From NCBI RefSeq assembly GCF_947498635.1, contig NZ_CANMKV010000001.1:62001-126000 (forward strand): a DNA stretch of 64,000 nucleotides. The letters are read 5' to 3'. The DNA comes from an uncultured Microbulbifer sp. (GTDB lineage: Bacteria > Pseudomonadota > Gammaproteobacteria > Pseudomonadales > Cellvibrionaceae). Below, one piece after another: positions 56,724-64,000 of this stretch (positions are counted from its first letter, which is position 1; every line of letters starts with the position of its first letter). The notes beneath the pieces were generated by a model. The model was given only the letters and a program-made list of their open reading frames with translations, was not told where the DNA came from and did no database searches. Both the position numbers and the translations under genes were made by a program.

Positions 56724-58151
56724 TTACTGCTTAGGCGAATCGCTTTCCGAGTCGCTGCGCGGCGCATGTGCCGACGCCGTCGAACGCCACTTCAAGGCCT
56801 TTTCAATCGACATAATCATGGCGCCTGCCACATCTTTGCGGGTGGCACTCTCGATCCCCTCAAGACCAGGTGAAGAGTTCACCTCAAGCAGCAGCGGGCC
56901 CTTGCGCGAGCGGATAATATCCACCCCAGCCACCTTCAAGCCCAACGCTTTCGCCGCCTTCACCGCAATGCGCTTTTCATCCGCGGTTACCTTAACCACC
57001 GAAGCCGTGCCCCCCTGATGGATATTGGCACGAAACTCGCCCGGTGCAGCCTCCCGCTGAATCGAGGCGACTACACGCCCATCGATCACAAACAGGCGCA
57101 GGTCCTTGCCCTGAGCCTCGCGAATAAATTCCTGCACCAACAGGTTCGCTTTCAGTGACTTAAAGGCATTGATCACCGACTCTCCCGCCTTGCGGGTTTC
57201 CGCCAGTACCACGCCGCGCCCCTGGGTGCCCTCAAGCAGCTTCACCACCAAAGGCGCACCGCCGACCATTTCAATCAGCTCATTGGTGTCCACTGGCGAA
57301 TTGGCAAAACCCGAGGTGGGGATGTTCAAACCACTCCGCTGCAACAATTGCAGAGAAAACAGCTTGTCCCGCGATTGGCTGATCGCCGCAGAACCATTCA
57401 AGGCAAACACTTCCAGGCTCTCGAAGTGACGAGTCAGCGCGCAACCGTAAAAAGTCTGGCTGGGACGAATTCTCGGAATAATGGCATCCAGGTTATTCAG
57501 GACACGGCCGTCGCGGTAGTGCACCTCGGGCTCATCCGCATCCAGCTTCATATAACACTGGCGCACATCCAAAAAGGTCATGCGGTGGCCGCGTTCGGCG
57601 CCCGCCTCCATGATGCGGCGATTGCTGTAAAGATCCGGATTGGAGGCCAACAAGCCGATGCGCAGTCCGGTGCCTGCGATATGGTGCTCGTCCCGATAAA
57701 ATTCATCGAGCTGACTTTTTGGCATCTCGCCCAGACAAAAACCTTCGGAGGGGTCGACCATCATGCGTCCGAGCATCGCCTCGCGCCCGAGCAACATTCG
57801 ATAGCCCATGCTGTCGCGGTTGGTCAGGGTCAACTCGATATCCCAGACACTACCGCCGATCGAGAGCGCGGTGCGAATGACCGGCCGCCTCTCCGATTCC
57901 CCCGAGGAACTGCGTACCAGGCGCTTATCGAGTATGCGGGCTTCACAGCGCACAGTGGGACGGCGCTGGTGCTGCAGCGGGTGCGCCTCGAAGCTCACCC
58001 AGGGCTCACCGTCGCGTTTAAACGTCTGAATATTATATGCGTGCAGGCATGATGTTTTAGCCCCGGAATCTACCCGAGCCTTGATCGCGGGGATTCCCAA
58101 ACCGGGAAAAGCACACCACTCTTCACTGCCGACAATCAGCTTTTTTTCCAA
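56724..58151 (-). CDS. Retropepsin-like protease / RimK-type ligase fusion
   Basis: A 475-aa two-domain protein. The N-terminal part (about 1-145) is a DUF785/RimB-type retropepsin-like domain with the catalytic pattern VDSGAKTSCLHA and the later LLGREAMLGRMMVDP. The C-terminal part (about 160-460) is an ATP-grasp RimK-type alpha-L-glutamate ligase (PLVVKLLEGTQGRGVVLAE, LLVQEFIREAQGKDLRLFV, LLEVNSSPGLEGIE). RimK adds glutamates to ribosomal protein S6; RimB-like proteins are proposed to trim them. The TTG at 58151 is chosen because GAGGA lies 7 nt upstream; it gives MEKKLIVGSEEW. Confidence 0.88.
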   Translation of the reverse strand: MEKKLIVGSEEWCAFPGLGIPAIKARVDSGAKTSCLHAYNIQTFKRDGEPWVSFEAHPLQHQRRPTVRCEARILDKRLVRSSSGESERRPVIRTALSIGGSVWDIELTLTNRDSMGYRMLLGREAMLGRMMVDPSEGFCLGEMPKSQLDEFYRDEHHIAGTGLRIGLLASNPDLYSNRRIMEAGAERGHRMTFLDVRQCYMKLDADEPEVHYRDGRVLNNLDAIIPRIRPSQTFYGCALTRHFESLEVFALNGSAAISQSRDKLFSLQLLQRSGLNIPTSGFANSPVDTNELIEMVGGAPLVVKLLEGTQGRGVVLAETRKAGESVINAFKSLKANLLVQEFIREAQGKDLRLFVIDGRVVASIQREAAPGEFRANIHQGGTASVVKVTADEKRIAVKAAKALGLKVAGVDIIRSRKGPLLLEVNSSPGLEGIESATRKDVAGAMIMSIEKALKWRSTASAHAPRSDSESDSPKQ

Positions 58152-58241
58152 ACACAAATCCTCAACATTTTTTAATTTATCGGGCGAGAGAACTCCCCGA
58201 ATCCTTTTCCTACCCTTCAGAAAACCGTTGCTGCGGGCAAA

Positions 58242-59072
<831 letters not shown>

Positions 59073-59299
59073 TTACGCCCATAAGGAGCGGAATATTACC
59101 CCGCACGGCCAGAAAGCAGCTACAAAAAGAGCCGATTAAAAGTGATCATTTTCTTCACCGATCAATCTGACCCCCACACTTTTATGGGCACAAGAGAAAT
59201 TACGAAGCACATCTTTATTACCAAGTAACCAGCACGCCTTAAAAACGGTGACAAGTACCGGTGCTAGGCTTATTTCAGTGGGGTAAATGGAGCGCCATC

Positions 59300-59755
59300 A
59301 TGCGACTTATGATTCGATCAAACCACCTGCCGAATGTACTGGTGGTGGTAATTTCCCTGACTCTGGCTTTTGGTAGTACGCCAGTGTCCGCCCAGCAACA
59401 GGGAAGCAATGCCGATTTTTGGGAGAGATATGACGATATCAACGATTGGGTGACGCTGCGTCTGCAGCTCACTCCTGGCCAGAAGAAAGCCGTGTTGCCC
59501 ATTATGCAAAAAAGCATCGCGGAAAAAAAAGCCGTGCTAGAGCACTATGGCTTTTTGAGCGGCGATAAAATTCGCCTGACACCCAAACAACGCGGCGAAA
59601 TAGGCGCACAGTTAGCCGCTATCAGCGCTCAAACACTAAAAGAATTAAAGGGAATACTAAATAAACAGCAATTAAAGGAGGTGAGCAGAATTCAGCAAGA
59701 ATTCCTGCAGGGACTCGCCGCGCGCCTGAGAGCCCGCTCTGCCCAAGAGGGCTGA
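59300..59755 (+). CDS. Spy/CpxP-like periplasmic protein
   Basis: From ATG 59300 (GGAG about 7 nt upstream) the protein has 151 aa with a signal peptide ending PVSA. The mature part is helical and charged (LRLQLTPGQKKAVLPIMQKS, RLTPKQRGEIGAQLAAI, ILNKQQLKEVSRIQQEF), with two LTPxQ-type segments like those of Spy and CpxP envelope-stress chaperones. Assignment is by pattern only. It stands alone on the plus strand, convergent with dnaJ. Confidence 0.6.
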   Translation: MRLMIRSNHLPNVLVVVISLTLAFGSTPVSAQQQGSNADFWERYDDINDWVTLRLQLTPGQKKAVLPIMQKSIAEKKAVLEHYGFLSGDKIRLTPKQRGEIGAQLAAISAQTLKELKGILNKQQLKEVSRIQQEFLQGLAARLRARSAQEG

Positions 59756-59836
59756 CCCGGTATCGACACCGGGCCAACATTCACTATCTCAGGTAGCCCC
59801 AGAATAGAAGCCACCTGTTGATTAGTAGCCGCTAGG

Positions 59837-60964
59837 TTACAGCTTCATATCGCCAAAAAAGCTCTTCACGCCCTCGAACCAACCGGTCTGGCGTGGCGCA
59901 TTCTTCTTCTCACTGAGCGTATCGGCAAACGCTTGTAGCAGTTCTTTTTGCTTACTGGAAAGGCTCACCGGGGTTTCCACCACAACACGGCAAAGCAGGT
60001 CGCCAGTGGCACCACCGCGTACCGGAGTGACGCCCTTACCGCGCAAGCGGAACAGCTTGCCAGTCTGACTCTCGGCCGGGATCTTCAGCTTCACCTTGCC
60101 TTCTAGGGTTGGCACTTCCAGTTCACCGCCGAGGGCGGCGGCGGAAAAGCTGATCGGCACTTCGCAATAGAGGTTCTTGCCATCGCGCTGAAACAGGTCG
60201 TGCTCTTTTACCACCACCTGCACGTAAAGGTCTCCCGCGGGGCCGCCATCGGGGCCCGCTTCACCCTCACCAGTCAAGCGAATACGATCGCCGGTATCCA
60301 CACCGGGAGGCACTTTAACCGACAGAGTCTTGGTTTCCTCTACCCGGCCGCGACCATGGCAACTGCCACAGGGGTCGGAGATGATAGAGCCGCGACCACG
60401 GCAGTTGGGGCAGGTTTGCTGAACAGAGAAGAAACCCTGCTGCATGCGTACCTGGCCCGCCCCGCCACAGGTACCACAGGTCTGCGGCGAAGAGCCGGCC
60501 TTGGCACCGGAACCGTGGCAGCTGTCACAAGAGGCCAGCGTGGGTACCCGGATCTTGACGGTAGTGCCGCGCACCGCATCTTCCAGATCCAGCTCCAGGT
60601 CATAGCGCAGGTCGGAACCGCGCGCCGGGCCACCGCGACGGCCACCACCGCCGCCTCCACCGAAAATATCGCCGAACACATCGCCGAAGATATCGGAGAA
60701 GCCACCAAAACCGCCGGCTCCGCCACCGCCCATCTGGCCTTCCACACCGGCGTGACCAAACTGGTCATAAGCCGCGCGCTTCTGCGAGTCGGACAGTACC
60801 TCGTAGGCTTCGTTGGCCTCTTTGAATTTATTTTCCGCTTCCGCATCATCGGGGTTGCGGTCCGGGTGAAACTTCATGGCCACCCGGCGGTAAGCTTTCT
60901 TCAGCTCTGCATCTGAAGCGCCACGCTCGACGCCCAGGACTTCGTAATAATCGCGTTTCGACAT
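59837..60964 (-). CDS. dnaJ: Molecular chaperone DnaJ
   Basis: DnaJ delivers substrates to DnaK and stimulates its ATPase. The 375-aa protein has the J domain ([23 protein letters not shown] in KFHPDRN), a Gly/Phe-rich region with a long Gly stretch, four zinc motifs ([32 protein letters not shown]) and the C-terminal substrate domain. It lies downstream of dnaK in the usual order. Confidence 0.98.
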   Translation of the reverse strand: MSKRDYYEVLGVERGASDAELKKAYRRVAMKFHPDRNPDDAEAENKFKEANEAYEVLSDSQKRAAYDQFGHAGVEGQMGGGGAGGFGGFSDIFGDVFGDIFGGGGGGGRRGGPARGSDLRYDLELDLEDAVRGTTVKIRVPTLASCDSCHGSGAKAGSSPQTCGTCGGAGQVRMQQGFFSVQQTCPNCRGRGSIISDPCGSCHGRGRVEETKTLSVKVPPGVDTGDRIRLTGEGEAGPDGGPAGDLYVQVVVKEHDLFQRDGKNLYCEVPISFSAAALGGELEVPTLEGKVKLKIPAESQTGKLFRLRGKGVTPVRGGATGDLLCRVVVETPVSLSSKQKELLQAFADTLSEKKNAPRQTGWFEGVKSFFGDMKL

Positions 60965-61151
60965 AAAACTATGTTCTCTGGTCCGGCATCAAGAACGGCC
61001 AAACTCTCTTTCTACTTTTCAGTTCCTAACCAAACCCCGCAAATTACCATTGCGGAGCCCTGCCAAACCGCTCAAACGCAGCCATATTGGCAGGTACCTG
61101 AAACAACACAGGGCGCGGGCCTCTGAAAGTAAGGCGCCGCGCCCCTGAAGT

Positions 61152-61186
61152 GCTCCGGTGGCCACTGTAAAAGCTGCCACCGGAAA
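61152..61186 (-). other. Hairpin in the dnaK-dnaJ spacer
   Basis: CCGGTGGC (61155-61162) and GCCACCGG (61176-61183) form a perfect 8-bp stem just after dnaK, followed on the minus strand by a second imperfect GC-rich dyad (about 61109-61146). No T run is present, so it may stabilise the dnaK message end or lower dnaJ expression rather than terminate. Confidence 0.4.
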
Positions 61187-61199
61187 TGCAAGCGAACGC

Positions 61200-63146
61200 T
61201 TACTTACCTTCTTTTTTGTCGTCCTTAACTTCTTCGAACTCCGCGTCTACCGCATCGTCGCCCGCGGAGGACTGCTGTTCACCCTGGGCACCAGCACCGG
61301 CAGCCTCTTCGGCACCAGCGGCCTGGGCCTGCTCGGCGTACATTTTCTGTGCAACCGGGCCAGAAGCTTCGGTCAGCTTGGTGGTCGCCGCTTCCATGGC
61401 CGCCTTGTCGTTGCCTTTGACCGCCTCTTCCGCTTCGGTGATTGCCGCTTCAATCGCGGATTTCTCGTCAGCGGTGGCCTTGTCGCCAGCTTCTTCCAGA
61501 GTCTTCTTGGTGGCAGAGATCAGACCGTCGAGGGTATTGCGAGTCTGCACCAGCTCCTCGAACTGCTTGTCCGCTTCGGCATTGGCCTCAGCGTCCTGCA
61601 CCATCTTATCGATCTCGTCCTCGGACAGACCGGAAGAGGCCTTGATCACGATGGACTGCTCTTTGCCTGTCGCCTTATCTTTCGCGTGTACGTGCAGGAT
61701 GCCGTTGGCATCGATATCGAAGGTCACTTCGATCTGCGGAACACCGCGGGGGGATGGCGGAATGTCGGCCAGGTCAAAACGACCCAGAGATTTATTCTGG
61801 GAAGCCTGTTTGCGCTCGCCCTGCACCACGTGAATAGTGACCGCAGTCTGGTTGTCATCCGCAGTGGAGAACACCTGGGACTTCTTGGTGGGAATCGTGG
61901 TGTTCTTGTCGATCAGCGGAGTCGCAACACCGCCCATGGTTTCGATACCCAGGGTCAGCGGGGTTACGTCCAGCAGCAGTACGTCTTTTACATCACCAGA
62001 CAGCACGGCGCCCTGAATGGCAGCGCCCATGGCAACAGCTTCGTCCGGGTTAACGTCTTTGCGCGGCTCTTTACCGAAGAATTCGGTCACTTTTTGCTGA
62101 ACCAGTGGCATACGGGTCTGACCACCCACCAGGATCACTTCGTCTACGCCAGAGGCGGACAGATCGGCGTCCTGCAGGGCAATTTTTACCGGCTCCAGGG
62201 AGCGAGCAACCAGTTCTTCCACTAGGCTTTCCAGCTTGGCGCGTGTCAGCTTAACAACCAAGTGCTTGGGACCGGTGGCATCTGCGGTGATATACGGCAG
62301 GTTCACTTCGGTCTGCTGGCTGGAGGACAGCTCGATCTTGGCTTTTTCTGCCGCTTCCTTCAGACGCTGCATGGCCAGGGGATCGCCTTTCAGATCAATA
62401 CCCTGATCTTTCTTGAATTCCTCTGCGAGGTATTCGATCAGACGCATGTCAAAGTCTTCACCACCGAGGAAGGTGTCACCGTTGGTGGACAGTACTTCGA
62501 ATTGCTTCTCGCCATCGACGTCGGCGATTTCGATGATGGAGATATCGAAGGTACCACCACCCAGGTCGTATACCGCTACGGTGCGATCGCCACCCTGCTT
62601 GTCGAGGCCATAGGCCAGAGCGGCGGCAGTGGGCTCATTGATAATGCGCTTCACATCCAGACCCGCGATACGACCGGCGTCTTTGGTCGCCTGACGCTGG
62701 GAGTCGTTAAAGTAAGCCGGTACGGTAATTACCGCAGCATCGACTTTCTCACCGAGAAAATCTTCCGCGGTCTTTTTCATTTTCTTCAGGACTTCAGCGG
62801 ATACCTGCGGCGGCGCTTTTTTATCGCCCTTCACTTCTACCCAGGCATCACCGTTGTCAGCTTCAGTAATGGTATAAGGCACCATTTTGATATCTTTCTG
62901 AACAACGTCATCCTTGAATTTACGGCCAATCAGGCGCTTTACCGCAAACAGAGTATTCTGGGGATTGGTCACCGCCTGACGCTTGGCGGACTGGCCCACC
63001 AGGATTTCGTTGTCGTCAGTGAAGGCAACAATAGAAGGTGTAGTACGATCGCCTTCGGCGTTCTCGATTACACGCGCTTTGTCACCATCCAGGACCGCCA
63101 CACAACTGTTGGTGGTACCCAGGTCGATGCCGATAATTTTTCCCAT
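61200..63146 (-). CDS. dnaK: Molecular chaperone DnaK (Hsp70)
   Basis: The 648-aa protein starts at ATG 63146 ([15 protein letters not shown]) with GAGGA 8 nt upstream. ATPase motifs include [15 protein letters not shown], the adenine/phosphate loops [10 protein letters not shown] and VGGQTRMP, the linker LLLDVTPL, and the substrate-binding domain with [13 protein letters not shown]. The lid ends in an Ala/Glu-rich tail with the conserved EEVKDDKK. grpE lies upstream, dnaJ downstream. Confidence 0.98.
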   Translation of the reverse strand: MGKIIGIDLGTTNSCVAVLDGDKARVIENAEGDRTTPSIVAFTDDNEILVGQSAKRQAVTNPQNTLFAVKRLIGRKFKDDVVQKDIKMVPYTITEADNGDAWVEVKGDKKAPPQVSAEVLKKMKKTAEDFLGEKVDAAVITVPAYFNDSQRQATKDAGRIAGLDVKRIINEPTAAALAYGLDKQGGDRTVAVYDLGGGTFDISIIEIADVDGEKQFEVLSTNGDTFLGGEDFDMRLIEYLAEEFKKDQGIDLKGDPLAMQRLKEAAEKAKIELSSSQQTEVNLPYITADATGPKHLVVKLTRAKLESLVEELVARSLEPVKIALQDADLSASGVDEVILVGGQTRMPLVQQKVTEFFGKEPRKDVNPDEAVAMGAAIQGAVLSGDVKDVLLLDVTPLTLGIETMGGVATPLIDKNTTIPTKKSQVFSTADDNQTAVTIHVVQGERKQASQNKSLGRFDLADIPPSPRGVPQIEVTFDIDANGILHVHAKDKATGKEQSIVIKASSGLSEDEIDKMVQDAEANAEADKQFEELVQTRNTLDGLISATKKTLEEAGDKATADEKSAIEAAITEAEEAVKGNDKAAMEAATTKLTEASGPVAQKMYAEQAQAAGAEEAAGAGAQGEQQSSAGDDAVDAEFEEVKDDKKEGK

Positions 63147-63220
63147 CTGTAAAATCCTCATTTGGTGCGCGCGGCCAGCTCTTCTCTGTTTACTGCGCGC
63201 GAATAATTCCTGATGTCAGC

Positions 63221-63249
63221 TATATTGGTGCCGGCCGATGAAATTCAAG
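63221..63249 (-). promoter_or_regulatory. Possible heat-shock promoter before dnaK
   Basis: On the minus strand CTTGAA (63249-63244), a perfect sigma-32 -35 element, is followed after 13 bases by CACCAATATA, a partial match to the CCCCATNT -10. It lies between the grpE stop and dnaK, so dnaK could be transcribed apart from grpE. Confidence 0.4.
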
Positions 63250-63269
63250 GCCGCTTTGCACACCTGCCG

Positions 63270-63911
63270 TTACGGCGCTTTGCTGACCACCACCATGGCC
63301 GGACGCACCAGGCGACCGTTAAGGCGATACCCTTTTTGAAACACTTCCATCACCGTATTCGGTTCCACCTCCCCACTGGGCACCTGGGTCATAGCCTGGT
63401 GTAGCTCGGGGTCGAAGGGCTCACCGGCCGGATCGACAATTTCCACGGAATTTTTCGTCAGAGTATCGACGAAAGATTTGTGGGTTAGCTCGATACCTTC
63501 CACCAATGCTTTGTTGCCTTCATCTGCGGGATCGATGGTGGCGAGGGCGCGCTCCAGGTTGTCTACAACCGGCAACAAATCCTGCAGCAGTTTCTCTACC
63601 GCAAACTTGCGCGCGCGCTCCACATCCTGCTGCGCACGGCGGCGGGCGTTTTGCTCCTCGGCCTGGGCACGCAGGGCGATATCCTTCTGCACCGTCAACT
63701 GCTCCTGCAGTTTGATGATTTCATCGTGCAGGGTATCGGCACTCTCCGCCTCTTCGTGCAGGGCTTCTTCAGCCTGCTCGCGCTCGGCTGCGGAGGGATC
63801 TTCAATCTCCGCGGAAACCGCCTCGTCCGTCGCTGTCAGGTGTTCATCAGCCAGTGATTCCGGCTGCACCCCCTCTTTGATCTGATCTTCTTCGCTGCGC
63901 TCTCTGGCCAC
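63270..63911 (-). CDS. grpE: Nucleotide exchange factor GrpE
   Basis: GrpE releases ADP from DnaK. I chose GTG 63911: GGAG lies 6 nt upstream, the product is 213 aa, and the alternative start at 63995 would lie upstream of a sigma-32-like -10. An acidic, Glu-rich N-terminus precedes the long dimer helix ([20 protein letters not shown]) and the core ([50 protein letters not shown]). Confidence 0.95.
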   Translation of the reverse strand: MARERSEEDQIKEGVQPESLADEHLTATDEAVSAEIEDPSAAEREQAEEALHEEAESADTLHDEIIKLQEQLTVQKDIALRAQAEEQNARRRAQQDVERARKFAVEKLLQDLLPVVDNLERALATIDPADEGNKALVEGIELTHKSFVDTLTKNSVEIVDPAGEPFDPELHQAMTQVPSGEVEPNTVMEVFQKGYRLNGRLVRPAMVVVSKAP

Positions 63912-63975
63912 TGCTTTCTCCGTCGCGTCGACTCTGTCAGTAATGAGTTGGGCCCGCCCCGCGGGCTCTGGGGCT

Positions 63976-64000
63976 ATATGGGGCCATCTCCGCACAGTTC
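63976..64000 (-). promoter_or_regulatory. Sigma-32-like heat-shock promoter of grpE
   Basis: On the minus strand CCCCATAT (63983-63976) matches the sigma-32 -10 consensus. GAA at the very window edge (64000-63998) lies 14 bases upstream, where CTTGAA would end; the first three bases fall outside the window. Distance to the GTG at 63911 is about 65 nt. Confidence 0.65.

Noticed and set aside
61158-62225. 355-codon plus-strand open frame opposite dnaK
   Set aside because: Antisense to dnaK, produced by its codon bias; no signal for translation. The same holds for the 296-codon frame at 62262-63152.

Overview
The window reads as chromosomal DNA of a marine gammaproteobacterium, most like Microbulbifer and its relatives. 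This placement is an inference from gene content and order: ftsH-folP-glmM-tpiA-secG-tRNA-Leu at one end and greA-carB-carA-dapB-dnaJ-dnaK-grpE at the other, with family-typical protein lengths. No 16S rRNA or other taxonomic marker is present. Between the two housekeeping blocks lies about 40 kb of metabolic and accessory genes.

Layout. 1-1003: 5' part of a secreted Ca-binding-loop protein, cut by the window edge, next to tRNA-Leu(GAG). 1.4-8.4 kb: secG, tpiA, glmM, folP, ftsH, rlmE (all minus), then yhbY (plus) behind a perfect REP-like palindrome. 8.5-10.5 kb: a lipoprotein coupled to an S41-protease lipoprotein. 10.7-13.6 kb: pntAB transhydrogenase. 14.4-25.7 kb: assimilatory nitrate cluster nasT-nasS-NarK-type transporter-PP2C/kinase fusion-nirB-nirD-nitrate reductase, with three sigma-54-like elements and two structured leader RNAs. 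26-27.3 kb: glyoxalase-fold protein and dienelactone hydrolase. 27.3-29.3 kb: soxR with a textbook SoxR-type promoter driving a 60-aa ORF coupled to an MFS exporter. 29.4-31.1 kb: ABC-2 exporter. 31.1-36.6 kb: GFA remnant, TetR regulator and a divergent RND efflux pair. 36.6-40 kb: metallo-beta-lactamase-fold protein, glycerophosphodiesterase and an unrecognised membrane protein. 40.7-50.5 kb: an enlarged curli (functional amyloid) locus. 50.6-64 kb: greA, carB, carA, a YfiR-family protein, a retropepsin-RimK fusion, dapB, a Spy/CpxP-like protein, dnaJ, dnaK, grpE.

How the genes work together. In the nitrate cluster NasS should sense nitrate/nitrite and release NasT, an ANTAR antiterminator. 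The transporter leader holds an intrinsic terminator overlapped by a competing hairpin, and the nirB leader can hide its own Shine-Dalgarno sequence. The sigma-54-like elements would add nitrogen (NtrC-type) control. In the curli locus csgD-csgE-csgF-csgG supply regulator, accessory factors and outer-membrane pore. They are followed on the same strand by five intact curlin-repeat proteins and one decayed paralog, far more fibre subunits than the classical CsgA/CsgB pair. This locus is the most distinctive system in the window.

No CRISPR array, insertion sequence, rRNA or phage gene was recognised.
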